From contig JACIYN010000061.1 of assembly GCA_014359885.1 (NCBI GenBank), forward strand, positions 1 to 64,000: a stretch of DNA of 64,000 bases, read 5' to 3'. The translations under genes were made by a program, and so were the position numbers. The DNA is from Desulfacinum sp. (GTDB lineage: Bacteria; Desulfobacterota; Syntrophobacteria; Syntrophobacterales; DSM-9756). Position 1 is the stretch's first letter; every line of letters begins with the position of its first letter. Below are positions 1 to 8,766 of the stretch, piece by piece. The notes under the pieces are model-generated. The model did no database searches. It saw only the letters and a program-made list of their open reading frames with translations, and was not told the DNA's origin.

Positions 1-224
1 CCCACGGCCCCCCCTACGGCTTCAAAATCACTTTTGCCCAGGCACAGGAGACCAACATAGGCCTTCACCACATCCCCATGCGAAATCCTCGGCTGCCCGG
101 GAACCTCCTTTTCCAACCGGTCGCAGAGACTTGTGTAGCCGTTGATCAGGTTCCCCACCAGAGCCAAACCCGAGTGGTTGCTATAGAAGGCTTTCGAAGA
201 CTGTTCGATCACGATTTTTTTCAT
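1..224 (-). mobile_element. IS1380-like transposase, N-terminal part (runs off the window)
   Basis: Reading the minus strand from an ATG at 224 gives an open frame of 74 codons with no stop before the window edge. It starts MKKIVIEQSSKAFYSNHSG and contains GLLCLGKSDFEAVGG. The 'GKSDFEA' stretch and the start resemble what I know of IS1380-family transposases; the catalytic DDE residues would lie outside the window. An AT-rich stretch upstream of the start (about 250-300) probably holds the end of the insertion sequence and its promoter, but I cannot define the terminal inverted repeat without the other end. Family assignment is from memory of the N-terminal pattern. Confidence 0.65.
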
Positions 225-610
225 GCGAGCACCTGCCAGGTGAAGGGTTGACAGGAGACTCTATAGCACAAAATGCGTGCGAATTCAAAAGTATAGATGG
301 GATATCCTATTTGTTTGGTTAAAATCACGCTCACGGATTAAGGATATTGTTCCTATGAATATTAGACTCATTTGGGGGGGCGGCACTATGATTCCATACA
401 AGACTGATCCGATTCAGTTCCGGCAACGGAACTTTTTCCGACTTACATAGAGGAGGCGGTTCGAGCCCGCTTCGAGTGCTTTTGGGGCTCCGCCAATGCC
501 TCCAACGCTCCCTGAAGAGGCGCTCGGCAGGCTATCATGGCACTTCCGCCCATATCGCCTTCTCACAACTACGAAGTTGTTTGATAAAAGCAGCGTTCTC
601 GGACAGCCTC
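225..610. other. Non-coding spacer with insertion-sequence end and decayed sequence
   Basis: No supported gene. The first 80 bases are probably the outer end of the IS element. The rest (about 340-590) has fragments of open frame in several phases with no coherent protein, so it looks like decayed coding or mobile DNA. At 595-611 there is a solo right end (TCTCGGACAGCCTCCTAG) of the 148-bp repeat family directly abutting a full copy. Confidence 0.4.
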
Positions 611-758
611 CTAGGAGCCCGTCCGAAAACTCCGCAAATCGTCACTCCCGCGCAAGCGGGAGTCCATAGGTTCCCGGAAATCCTGGATCCCCGCTTTCGC
701 GGGGATGACGAGTGGGCGTTGAACGAGGCAGATTTGTCATTTTCGGACAGGCTCCTAG
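611..758 (+). repeat. 148-bp TA-flanked inverted-repeat element, copy 1
   Basis: The element starts CTAGGAGCCCGTCCGAAAA and ends TTTCGGACAGGCTCCTAG, so its ends are inverted repeats flanked by CTAG. Inside are two strong palindromes, CTCCCGCGCAAGCGGGAG and CCCCGCTTTCGCGGGG. Copies of exactly the same length lie at 3141-3288 and 49769-49916. The right end supplies the TAG stop codon of the minus-strand kinase gene (755-757). The size, TIRs and lack of coding potential fit a MITE. The CTAG flanks suggest mobilisation by an IS630/Tc1-type transposase, which is inference. Confidence 0.85.
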
Positions 759-1888
759 ACTCCTGGGTGACGATGTGCGTCGGGTAGGGGGCGGATGCCA
801 CAGTGGGGATGGCGGATCCGCCGGAACCGGTCGGGGTCCCGTTCGAGGGTGCGAACCAGCAGGCGGAGTCCGGGCAGCGGGCGCCCGGCGGGGCCGTTCA
901 GCAACTGGTTCAACCGCTTCCAGCCAGCCGGGATGTGCCCCAGAAACCCTTTCTTTCCCTTTTCCGCCCCCAGGAAGGCGTAGGCGGCCAGGGCCTGAAG
1001 GCACCGGCACACGGCAACGGTCTGAAAGCGCTCCCAAAAGTCCGCACGGGATCCGCCGAGAAGGGGGCGCGCCCTTTCCCAGTAGCGGTCCGCCAGAGAA
1101 CGCCACATGCTGTCGGGGAGCATCACGTACGGGTCCAGCAGAAGACTTGCCAGATCGTATTCCGGAGGTCCGAAGCGCATGCCCTGGTAGTCGATGACCC
1201 AAAGAGAGCCGCGGTGAACCATGAGGTTCCTGCTTTGAAAATCCCTGTGAAAGACCAGGAAGCCCCGGTTCTCCCCCGCCCGTTGGGCCAGGGAGTGAAA
1301 ATCGTCGGAAAGCCGCCCTTCCGTTCCTTCCAGCCCGAGAAAATTTTGGAGGAAAGACCGGCGAAAGTAGTGGAGTTCCCGCTGGAGGACGAATTCCGGC
1401 GTGTAGCGGTCTCCATCGAAGCACCAGTGGGGGCGGAATCCTTCCGGGGCCGCGCGATGAAGACGGGCAAGGACGTCCACGGCCTGCCCGTAAAAGCGTT
1501 GGACTCGCGCCGCCGAGGCCATTTTCCCGGCCACGTCGTAGAGGTGCACCCGGCCCAGGTCCTGCAACAAGAAGACGCCGCCTCCAAGGTCCGCCTCCAC
1601 GATGCGGGCCACGGGAACCCCCTTGGATTCCAGATGCCGGCCGATGTGCCACATGGAATCCACCTCATCCACGGGTTTATCCACAGGCTCATCCACGGGC
1701 CGGCGCCTTCGCTCGGTCACCAGGGCGACGAGGGTCCGGCCCTGCACATAAAGCCGGTAGAACCGCCGGTCCGACCCGTCCCCCGCAAGGGGCTCGATCC
1801 TCACAAGAGAGTTCAAACGACCGGTCTTTTCCAGCAAAGAGACGATCCGAGCCTCGTCCTTCTTCCTTGGGTCTTGGAATCCATTCAT
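755..1888 (-). CDS. amgK: Phosphotransferase-family sugar kinase, AmgK-like
   Basis: A 377-residue protein of the aminoglycoside phosphotransferase (APH) fold. It has an N-terminal nucleotide-binding stretch (GDGSDRRFYRL, residues 37-47), the Brenner motif VFHRDFQSRNLM and the metal-binding VIDYQGMRFGPPEYDLASLL. The start ATG overlaps the stop of the upstream nucleotidyltransferase gene by 4 bases (ATGA), so the two are translationally coupled. AmgK phosphorylates N-acetylmuramate or N-acetylglucosamine at C1, and its partner MurU makes UDP-MurNAc, bypassing de novo synthesis. The pairing and the nearby NagZ gene support this role, but other sugar-1-kinases are possible. A short acidic repeat (PVDEPVDKPVDE, residues 64-75) interrupts the N-lobe. 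The TAG stop lies in the end of a 148-bp repeat element. Confidence 0.75.
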   Translation of the reverse strand: MNGFQDPRKKDEARIVSLLEKTGRLNSLVRIEPLAGDGSDRRFYRLYVQGRTLVALVTERRRRPVDEPVDKPVDEVDSMWHIGRHLESKGVPVARIVEADLGGGVFLLQDLGRVHLYDVAGKMASAARVQRFYGQAVDVLARLHRAAPEGFRPHWCFDGDRYTPEFVLQRELHYFRRSFLQNFLGLEGTEGRLSDDFHSLAQRAGENRGFLVFHRDFQSRNLMVHRGSLWVIDYQGMRFGPPEYDLASLLLDPYVMLPDSMWRSLADRYWERARPLLGGSRADFWERFQTVAVCRCLQALAAYAFLGAEKGKKGFLGHIPAGWKRLNQLLNGPAGRPLPGLRLLVRTLERDPDRFRRIRHPHCGIRPLPDAHRHPGV

Positions 1889-2886
1889 GACGGCCGCTTC
1901 GTCATCCTTCCGCCCGGCAAGAAAATCACCTCTTCCCCGTCCGCTTCCACCCGAACGCCGTCGAGCGCCATGCACCCCTTTAGGAAAACGCCTGAGGCCA
2001 CCCGAACGTGGTCCCAGAGAATCACATCCTGCAAAATAGCGCCTTTCCCGATGTGGCAGCCGGCCCCCACGACGACCATGCCCTGAAAGGTCGCGCCCGG
2101 GTCCACCCGGGCGCCGGGATGGATGAAAACGGGTCCGGGACCGGGCGGGTTTCCGGGCAGGAATGGTTTCGGATTCGCGGCGCATTCCCCGTTGAGATCC
2201 CAATACGCATCCACCGAACCGATTTCCCGCCACCAAAGGTGGGAAAGGCACCATGCCGCCGGAGGCGTCTTTTTTTTAATGAGCTCCTCATAGACGTCGA
2301 TGATGTGAAAGGGGACGCCTTGGGGCAGCCTCTCGAGGATCCGCGGGTCGATGACGTGCACCCCCGTGAAGGTCCAGAGACGGTCCTGAGCCGGGCGGAC
2401 GGGATGCAAAGGCGGACGGGGGGCCTTGAAAAACTCTTCGACCCGGTCCCCGGCGGCGTTCACCCGGACGGAATCGAAGTTGCGGGAACGGCACAGCAGC
2501 AAGGTGGCCGGAGCCCCGGAGTCCCGGTGATAGCGAAGCAAGTCCTTCAAAGGCACATCGCAGGCGATGTCCCCGTTGATGGCCAGGAAGGGGGCGTCGC
2601 CCAGGATGGACAAGGCGTTTCGGAGTCCCCCGCCGGTCCCGAGGATCTTGCGTTCCCGGAGAAGATGCACGCGCACGGGCCATGGACCGCGGGCCAGGTG
2701 GGCTTCCAGGCGATCCGCCAGGTGGTGAGCGTTGATGACGATTTCCGTTACCCCCTCCTGGGCCAGGCGCCGGATCCAGTAGTCCAGAAGGGGCACGTTG
2801 ACCACGGGGCACAAGGGCTTGGGTCGCACATGGGTCAGAGGGCGCAGGCGCTCGCCGTAGCCCGCCGCCAGGATCATGGCCTTCAC
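1885..2886 (-). CDS. murU: Sugar-1-phosphate nucleotidyltransferase, MurU-like
   Basis: A 333-residue nucleotidyltransferase with the signature AMILAAGYGERLRPLT at its N-terminus, followed by the sugar-binding Rossmann-like core (INGDIACDV, LGTGGGLRNAL). The C-terminal 70 residues look like a short left-handed beta-helix (IHPGARVDPGATF, VGAGCHIGKGAIL), which the compact Pseudomonas MurU lacks, so the enzyme is longer than MurU and resembles mannose-1-phosphate guanylyltransferases. I chose the GTG at 2886, which has GGGAGG about 9 bases upstream; an ATG three codons later is an alternative. It is translationally coupled to the AmgK-like kinase. MurU-type activity makes UDP-N-acetylmuramate from the kinase product, but substrate identity rests on the neighbourhood. 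Confidence 0.7.
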   Translation of the reverse strand: MKAMILAAGYGERLRPLTHVRPKPLCPVVNVPLLDYWIRRLAQEGVTEIVINAHHLADRLEAHLARGPWPVRVHLLRERKILGTGGGLRNALSILGDAPFLAINGDIACDVPLKDLLRYHRDSGAPATLLLCRSRNFDSVRVNAAGDRVEEFFKAPRPPLHPVRPAQDRLWTFTGVHVIDPRILERLPQGVPFHIIDVYEELIKKKTPPAAWCLSHLWWREIGSVDAYWDLNGECAANPKPFLPGNPPGPGPVFIHPGARVDPGATFQGMVVVGAGCHIGKGAILQDVILWDHVRVASGVFLKGCMALDGVRVEADGEEVIFLPGGRMTKRPS

Positions 2887-3140
2887 CAGGTCTTTTCCCT
2901 CCCAACGATCAAGACGAAACTTACCGCGGCACACGCACGAAAGAACCCATACCCATGGAACGTCCTTCTGTGGGAGCGCCGCAAGGCGCGACGAGCGGGC
3001 GGCCGTACCGCCACGGAACGGCCGGGCATCCCATTCGCGGCTATTGCCGCTCCCACCGCTCGCTCATTGCCATTGGCGTTTATTCGCGTTCATTGGCGGT
3101 TTTCTTTCATATGGATGGATGTGGTCCTGTGCAAAGTTCC
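2887..3140. repeat. Spacer with REP-like pair and a long repeat shared with 14637-14690
   Basis: No gene is supported here. At about 2971-3056, TGTGGGAGCGCCGCAAGGCG and GCGGCTATTGCCGCTCCCAC form a divergent pair of palindromic REP-like units of the TGTGGGAGCG type known from pseudomonads. At 3057-3111 the text CATTGCCATTGGCGTTTATT continues into GCGTTCATTGGCGGTTTTCT; the same ~50-base stretch occurs in reverse complement at 14637-14690. Confidence 0.6.
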
Positions 3141-3288
3141 CTAGGAGGCTGTCCGAGAACTCCGCAAACCGTCACTCCCGCGCAAGCGGGAGTCCATAAG
3201 GTGCCGGAAATCCTGGATCCCCGCTTTCGCGGGGATGACGGGTGGAGACAAACCGAGGCAAAGCACCCATTCTCGGACAAGCTCCTAG
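3141..3288 (+). repeat. 148-bp TA-flanked inverted-repeat element, copy 2
   Basis: This copy runs from CTAGGAGGCTGTCCGAGAAC to TTCTCGGACAAGCTCCTAG. It is nearly identical to the inverted copy at 49769-49916 and has the same two inner palindromes. Here it does not touch a recognisable stop codon. It lies in the divergent spacer between the MurU-like gene and nagZ. The remaining 3289-3487 holds the nagZ leader with nothing else recognisable. Confidence 0.85.
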
Positions 3289-3487
3289 CCGATCTACACC
3301 CTTTCCGCAAGGCGGGGTTTCTCTCGCGCCGGGATCGGTACGGCCCGCGGCGGATCCGAGCGCCTTGACAGATGGGCGCCGATCCCGTTAACTGCCTTTT
3401 TTGTCGTGGCAAACGGGCCGCCTTCCTTCCCAGCCGGCCCGTGGTGCGCCGAAAACCCTACCCGCGTCGACCCCCTGGGGGATCCGG

Positions 3488-4504
3488 ATGACAACCCTTG
3501 ATACCACGATTCTCGATGCCGTGGGACGCCATCTTTTCATGGGTTTCCGCGGAACGACTTTTGACGACGATCTTCGGGCCCGCCTCCGGTCCTTTCGGCC
3601 CGGAGGATTGGTGCTCTTTGGGAGAAACATCGAGGGTCCGGGGCAGATCCGGGAGCTGGTGGCGGCCGTATCCGCATGGGCCGGGGAAGCGCTCCAACGG
3701 CCGCTTTTTTGGGCCATCGACGAGGAAGGCGGATCGGTGCAGAGGCTCAGGTCCGTGCACGGGAGCCTTCCTTCGGCCATGGACCTGGCCGCCCAGGGCC
3801 CTTCGCGGTTGGAACGGGTGGTGGCCGAGACGGCCGAAAGGCTCCGCCGTCTCGGGATATCCATCAACTTCGCGCCCGTGCTGGACGTGGTGGAAGACCC
3901 GGATCGGCATTTCCTGGGGTCCCGGGCGCTAAGTTCGGACCCCGCCCGGGTGGGTGAACTGGGGGCCCGCTGGATCCGAGCCCAGCAGGCTCGGGGTGTC
4001 CTGGCCGTGGCCAAGCACTTTCCCGGGCTGGGGCCCGCGGATCTGGATCCCCACGACCACCTGCCCGTCCTGCAAGGGGTTTCCGAAGAGCGGATGACCC
4101 GGCAGCTGGTCCCCTTCCGTCGGGCGGTGGAAGCGGGCGCGGGAGGCGTGATGACCTCCCATGCCGTCTATGCCTGTTGGGACGATCAATGGCCCGGGAC
4201 GCTGTCGCCCGTCATCAACAGGGGCGTGTTGCGGGAGCAGTTGGGCTTTCAGGGGGTTCTCTTTTCCGACGATCTGGACATGGAGGCAATCCGGGGCCGT
4301 TATGAGCCGGAAACCCTCGTTCGTCAGGGCCTCCTGGCCACCGTGGACGCCTTCCTGGTCTGCCAGCACGAAGACGGCGTGGAGCCCCTGCTCAGAGCGC
4401 TGCACGACGGGGTCCGACGCCACAGGGACCTGCAGGAGGCTCACCGCAGGTCCTTGAGGCGCCTGGACGCGGCCCTGGCTCTTTGCTTTGACATCGCCCC
4501 ATAG
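3488..4504 (+). CDS. nagZ: Beta-N-acetylhexosaminidase, glycoside hydrolase family 3 (NagZ)
   Basis: A 338-residue single-domain GH3 enzyme, the usual length for NagZ. It has the substrate loop AIDEEGGSVQRL, the KHFPG motif near residue 176 followed by DPHDHLPV (the Asp-x-His general acid/base dyad), and FSDDLDMEAI with the nucleophilic Asp near residue 260. The ATG at 3488 is preceded by GGGGGATCC. NagZ removes N-acetylglucosamine from GlcNAc-anhydroMurNAc peptides during peptidoglycan recycling. It is divergent from the amgK-murU pair, which together would return amino sugars to UDP-MurNAc. The motif reads KHFPGLG where KHFPGHG is typical, so the first loop His is replaced by Leu; the dyad His is kept. 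Confidence 0.88.
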   Translation: MTTLDTTILDAVGRHLFMGFRGTTFDDDLRARLRSFRPGGLVLFGRNIEGPGQIRELVAAVSAWAGEALQRPLFWAIDEEGGSVQRLRSVHGSLPSAMDLAAQGPSRLERVVAETAERLRRLGISINFAPVLDVVEDPDRHFLGSRALSSDPARVGELGARWIRAQQARGVLAVAKHFPGLGPADLDPHDHLPVLQGVSEERMTRQLVPFRRAVEAGAGGVMTSHAVYACWDDQWPGTLSPVINRGVLREQLGFQGVLFSDDLDMEAIRGRYEPETLVRQGLLATVDAFLVCQHEDGVEPLLRALHDGVRRHRDLQEAHRRSLRRLDAALALCFDIAP

Positions 4505-4546
4505 GTGAGATACCGTTCGCCGTTACCCCCAAGACGAGGTGGACCC

Positions 4547-5740
4547 ATGACCTTCCACATCGAACAATTCAGTCGGATGCGGCGGCTGCCGCCTTACGTC
4601 TTCGCCCAGGTGAACGCCCTCAAGATGGAGCGGCGCCGTGCGGGGGAAGATATCGTGGATCTGGGGATGGGAAACCCCGATGTGCCCACTCCGCAGCACA
4701 TCGTGGACAAGCTGGTGGAAGCGGCCCAGAAGGGCCACAACCACCGTTATTCGGCCTCCCGCGGCATCACCAAGCTGCGCCATGCCATCTGCGACTGGTA
4801 CAGACGGCGCTACCAGGTGGATCTGGACCCCGAAACGGAAGCCGTGGTGACCATCGGAGCCAAGGAGGGTTTGTCCCACCTGGTCCTGGCCCTGGTGAGT
4901 CCCGGGGACGTGGTCTTTTCCCCCAACCCCACCTACCCCATCCACCCGTACTCGGTGATCATCGCCGGAGGGGATTTGAGGTCCATCCCCATCGGGCCCG
5001 ACCGGGACTTCTTTGAGGATCTGCTCATTGCCACCAAGCAGACCTGGCCGCGGCCCAAGATGCTCATCATCTCCTTTCCCCACAACCCCACCACGGCCGT
5101 GGTGGATCTGGACTTTTTCCGCAAAGTGGTGGATTTTGCCCGGGACAACCACCTGATGGTGATCCACGATCTGGCTTACGCGGACCTGACGTTCGACGGC
5201 TACCGGGCTCCCAGCATCCTCCAGGTTCCCGGTGCCAAGGACGTGGCGGTGGAATTCTTTTCCATGTCCAAGAGCTACAGCATGGCCGGCTGGCGCGTGG
5301 GGTTCTGCGTGGGCAACCCGGAGATGGTGGCGGCCCTCACCCGGCTGAAGAGTTATCTGGACTACGGAATCTTTCAGCCCATCCAGATCGCCGCCATCAT
5401 CGCCCTCAACGGAGACCAGTCCTGCGTGCAGGAGATCGTGGACATCTACCGATCCCGGCGCGACGTTCTGGTGGAAGGGCTCACCCGCGCCGGCTGGGCC
5501 ATGGAAAAGCCCAAGGGCACTATGTTCGTCTGGGCGCCCATCCCCGAACCGTTTCGGCACCTGGGGTCGGTGGAGTTTTCCAAGTTTCTCATCGAAAAGG
5601 CGAAGGTGGCGGTCTCCCCCGGTTTGGGCTTCGGCGAATACGGCGACAACCACGTGCGTTTCGCCCTGGTGGAAAACGAGATGCGCATCAAGCAGGCCGT
5701 TCGCGGCATTCGGAAGGCCTTGCAGAACGCGGGCGGATAA
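4547..5740 (+). CDS. alaC: PLP-dependent class I/II aminotransferase, AlaC type
   Basis: A 397-residue fold-type I aminotransferase. It has the PLP lysine motif [12 protein letters not shown] near residue 245, the phosphate-binding [10 protein letters not shown] and the Asn in [11 protein letters not shown]. The start at 4547 is preceded by GAGGTGGA. This subfamily (AlaC/YfdZ, close to LL-diaminopimelate aminotransferases) transfers the amino group between glutamate and pyruvate or a related keto acid. It lies 70 bases before hom, in an order I recall from other deltaproteobacteria, so it could supply alanine or act in aspartate-family metabolism. The exact substrate cannot be read from sequence. 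Confidence 0.82.
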   Translation: MTFHIEQFSRMRRLPPYVFAQVNALKMERRRAGEDIVDLGMGNPDVPTPQHIVDKLVEAAQKGHNHRYSASRGITKLRHAICDWYRRRYQVDLDPETEAVVTIGAKEGLSHLVLALVSPGDVVFSPNPTYPIHPYSVIIAGGDLRSIPIGPDRDFFEDLLIATKQTWPRPKMLIISFPHNPTTAVVDLDFFRKVVDFARDNHLMVIHDLAYADLTFDGYRAPSILQVPGAKDVAVEFFSMSKSYSMAGWRVGFCVGNPEMVAALTRLKSYLDYGIFQPIQIAAIIALNGDQSCVQEIVDIYRSRRDVLVEGLTRAGWAMEKPKGTMFVWAPIPEPFRHLGSVEFSKFLIEKAKVAVSPGLGFGEYGDNHVRFALVENEMRIKQAVRGIRKALQNAGG

Positions 5741-5810
5741 ACCCTGCCCGTGGGACGGCGACGGCACACAAGCGGCAATCCTCCAGCCTTCAAGGAGTGG
5801 TAACCAACAG

Positions 5811-7139
5811 ATGGAATCGGTTCGCGTGGGATTGATCGGATGGGGAACCGTGGGATGCGGGGTGATCCGCGTCCTGGAAGAAAACGCCTCGGTGATCCGG
5901 GCCCGGCTGGGCTTTCCCCTGGAACTGGCGCGGGTGGCCGACCTGGATCTGGAAACGCCGCGCCCGGTGCCGGTGGCCCGGGAAAAACTCACCACCAACG
6001 CCCGGGAGATCCTGGAGGATCCCGGGATTCAGATCGTGGTGGAACTCATCGGCGGCCTGGAGCCCGCCCGGTCCTTCATCCTGGAGGCCCTGGAGCGCGG
6101 AAAGCACGTGGTGACGGCCAACAAGGCCCTGCTGGCCCATCACGGCAACGAACTCTTCGAACACGCCGCGCGGCATGGGGGTTCCATCGGCTTCGAGGCC
6201 TCCGTGGCGGGCGGCATCCCCCTTCTGAAGTCGCTCCGCGAGGGGCTCGCCGGAAACAGGGTGGACACCATCTTCGGGATCCTCAACGGAACGGGCAATT
6301 ACATCCTGACCCGCATGACCGAGGAAGGCCTGGCCTTTGCCGACGCCCTTCGGGAGGCCCAGGAGAGGGGCTACGCCGAAGCCGATCCCACCCTGGATGT
6401 GGACGGGATCGACACGGCCCACAAGCTGGCCATCGCTGGGGCCATGGCCTTCGGAACCCCCATCCGGTTCGATCAGGTGTACGTGGAAGGAATCCGCCAG
6501 ATCGACCCGCTGGATGTGCAGTTCGCCACCGAGTTCGGCTATCAGCTCAAACTGCTGGCCATCGGCCGCCACGTGAACGGCCAGCTGGAGATGCGGGTCC
6601 ACCCCACCCTGATTCCCTCCTCCCATGTGCTGGCCAGCGTTCGCGGCGCCTACAACGCCGTACACCTGCATGGAAACGCCGTGGGGAGCATCATGCTCTA
6701 CGGGTTGGGCGCGGGCATGATGCCCACCGGGAGCGCCGTGGTGGCCGACATCATGGACATCGCGCGGGATCTGGCCTCGGGAGTGGTCAACCGGGTGCCC
6801 CCCCTGTCCTTCCTTCCGGAGAACACCCAGGACATCCCGATCCGGCCCATGGAAGAGGTGACCACCAAGTACTACTTCCGTTTTTCGGCCGTGGACCGTC
6901 CCGGGGTGTTGTCCAAGATTTCCGGAATCCTCGGGGAAAACGCCATCAGCATCGCGGCGGTGATTCAAAAGGGCCGGGAGGTGGAAGGGGCCGTGCCCAT
7001 CGTCATGCTCACCCACGAGGCGCAGGAAAGGGCCGTGCGCAAGTCCCTGCAAGCCATCGACCGGCTGGACATCGTGCGCGGGCCCACCCGGATCATCCGC
7101 ATCGAAGACAGCGAAAACAGCCACGTGGAACGCGAGTAG
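5811..7139 (+). CDS. hom: Homoserine dehydrogenase
   Basis: A 442-residue protein with the NAD(P)-binding GLIGWGTVGCGV at its start, the catalytic core containing GILNGTGNYILTRM and EADPTLDVDGIDTAHKLAI, and a C-terminal ACT domain (about residues 360-440) expected to bind threonine for feedback control. The start follows CAAGGAGTGG. It catalyses reduction of aspartate semialdehyde to homoserine. The next gene, only 12 bases downstream, is the proposed alternative homoserine kinase, so the two steps to phosphohomoserine are consecutive in one transcription unit. Confidence 0.95.
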   Translation: MESVRVGLIGWGTVGCGVIRVLEENASVIRARLGFPLELARVADLDLETPRPVPVAREKLTTNAREILEDPGIQIVVELIGGLEPARSFILEALERGKHVVTANKALLAHHGNELFEHAARHGGSIGFEASVAGGIPLLKSLREGLAGNRVDTIFGILNGTGNYILTRMTEEGLAFADALREAQERGYAEADPTLDVDGIDTAHKLAIAGAMAFGTPIRFDQVYVEGIRQIDPLDVQFATEFGYQLKLLAIGRHVNGQLEMRVHPTLIPSSHVLASVRGAYNAVHLHGNAVGSIMLYGLGAGMMPTGSAVVADIMDIARDLASGVVNRVPPLSFLPENTQDIPIRPMEEVTTKYYFRFSAVDRPGVLSKISGILGENAISIAAVIQKGREVEGAVPIVMLTHEAQERAVRKSLQAIDRLDIVRGPTRIIRIEDSENSHVERE

Positions 7140-7151
7140 GGGCGGATTTCC

Positions 7152-8372
7152 ATGAGAGCGAAAATCGTCATTCTGGTGGGAGACGGTATGGGGGACTTCC
7201 CCGTGGCGTCCCTGGGCGGGCGAACCCCTCTGGAGGTGGCCCGGATCCCCCACATGAACCGGATCGCCGGACTGGGCGAAATGGGCCGGGTGCAAACCAT
7301 CCCTCAGGGGATGGAACCGGGAAGCGACATCGCCAACATGGCCCTGCTGGGCTACGATCCGGCCGTTTATCACACCGGGAGGGCCCCTCTGGAGGCCGCC
7401 AGCATGGGGGTGTCGTTGGAATCCCACCAGGTGGCCTTTCGCTGCAACCTGGTCTATGTGGAAACGGACGAACAGGGCGTGCGGCGCATGGGAGACCATT
7501 CGGCGGGACACATTTCCACGGAGGAGGCCCGCGATCTGGTGGCCGCCTTGCAGGGAGCCTGCGACGGGCTGCCCCTGCGGCTCCACGCCGGCGTGAGCTA
7601 TCGGCACCTTCTGGTGTGGGACCATGGCGACGACTCCCTCAAGACCACCCCGCCCCACGACATCCTGGGGGAACCGGCGGACGGGTATGCGGAGGTTTAC
7701 GATCGGGTGGAAGTCCTGTCCCGGTTCGTTTCCCGTTCGGCGCGTATCCTGGCCGACCATCCGGTGAACGCCAGAAGGCGGGCGGAAGGCCAACGGCCCG
7801 CCAACGCCGTGTGGCCCTGGGGCCAAGGGCGGGCTCCCAGCATGCCCACCCTGAGGGAACGCTTCGGCCTTACGGGGTGCATGATTTCCGCCGTGGATCT
7901 TTTGAAGGGCCTGGGGGTGTATGCGGGCCTGGAGCCGGTCCATGTCCCGGGCGCCACGGGCTACCTGGACACCAACTACCAGGGGAAGGTGGACGCCGCG
8001 CTGCGGGCCCTGGAGGATGTGGATCTGGTTTTCGTGCACGTGGAAGCCCCCGACGAGGCGTCCCACGAAGGCAGTCTGGAAAAGAAGCTCCGGGCCATTG
8101 AAGACTTCGACGCCAGGGTGGTGGGCCCGATCCTCGAAGGACTGCGGCAAAGGGGGCCGGTGCACCTGCTGGTGGCGGCCGACCACCTGACGCCCCTGAG
8201 CGTCCGGACCCACGTGGGCGATCCCTCCCTCTACGCTCTTTTCAAGGGAGATTGGGGAACGCCCGGCGAACCGGCCGCGGAGGTTTTCTTCCACGAGGCC
8301 GCCGCTTCCCGGACGGGGCTGCATCTGCCCAGCGGCGAGGCGCTTTTCCGGCGGCTCGTGGGATCGGCGTAG
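7152..8372 (+). CDS. Proposed homoserine kinase of the iPGM (ApgM) family
   Basis: A 406-residue alkaline-phosphatase-superfamily protein related to archaeal cofactor-independent phosphoglycerate mutase. It has the metal-binding VGDGMGDFPV at its start, the nucleophile region GSDIANMALLGYDP, and VHVEAPDEASHEG and AADHLTPLS for the second metal site. In many bacteria lacking ThrB, a member of this family sits next to hom and is annotated as a proposed homoserine kinase (TIGR02535). The position directly behind hom argues for that role rather than glycolysis. A phosphoglycerate mutase function cannot be excluded from motifs alone. Confidence 0.75.
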   Translation: MRAKIVILVGDGMGDFPVASLGGRTPLEVARIPHMNRIAGLGEMGRVQTIPQGMEPGSDIANMALLGYDPAVYHTGRAPLEAASMGVSLESHQVAFRCNLVYVETDEQGVRRMGDHSAGHISTEEARDLVAALQGACDGLPLRLHAGVSYRHLLVWDHGDDSLKTTPPHDILGEPADGYAEVYDRVEVLSRFVSRSARILADHPVNARRRAEGQRPANAVWPWGQGRAPSMPTLRERFGLTGCMISAVDLLKGLGVYAGLEPVHVPGATGYLDTNYQGKVDAALRALEDVDLVFVHVEAPDEASHEGSLEKKLRAIEDFDARVVGPILEGLRQRGPVHLLVAADHLTPLSVRTHVGDPSLYALFKGDWGTPGEPAAEVFFHEAAASRTGLHLPSGEALFRRLVGSA

Positions 8373-8766
8373 CCAAGAGGTCCCTTTCATCCTCGGGAAC
8401 CCGCACGAAGGCGTTCGGGATGTCCGCTCTGCTCGCAGCGCAGGCGTTGAGGGCTGCCGTGGGGCTTGCCGGCAGGGCATCCACCGTGGAAAACGGCGTG
8501 GGCGTTCATGGCGTTTTATGGGAAACGCGACCACTTTCCGTTCGTACGAGCGACCCGTAGGGGCGAATGATCATTCGCCCCTACATGAGGCTGCTTCCCA
8601 GAGTTGCGTTTCCTTTTTCGTTGGCGCGGGGTCCCCGTGAGGGGAATTGACACAAGGCGGCGGACGGCGCGGTGCAAGTCCTTCCATCCATGCGGGGTGG
8701 CCCAAGGGAGACCATGATTCTTAAGCCGACTCTGCATTCCAGGAATCTTTTGGCCGGGTAGTGACC
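8373..8766. other. Spacer with one GAAACGC hairpin element
   Basis: No gene is supported. The spacer contains the GAAACGC-type hairpin repeat at 8521-8612 followed by a T-rich stretch, then the leader of the thioesterase gene. Confidence 0.5.
8521..8612 (+). repeat. GAAACGC hairpin element, copy 1
   Basis: The element runs from GGAAACGCGACC to GTTGCGTTTCC with the central palindrome GTAGGGGCGAATGATCATTC and its complement. The whole unit can fold into one long imperfect hairpin. Closely similar units lie at 10023-10115 and 14507-14599, and a degenerate one at 22231-22323. Confidence 0.8.

Noticed and set aside
611..758. Regular palindromes as a CRISPR array
   Set aside because: There are only one or two palindromes per locus, no regular spacers and no cas genes; these are dispersed intergenic repeats.
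5790..8534. A 914-codon minus-strand open frame opposite hom and the homoserine kinase gene
   Set aside because: Same reason: shadow frame rich in His, Gly, Pro and Arg with no domain, opposite two well-supported genes.
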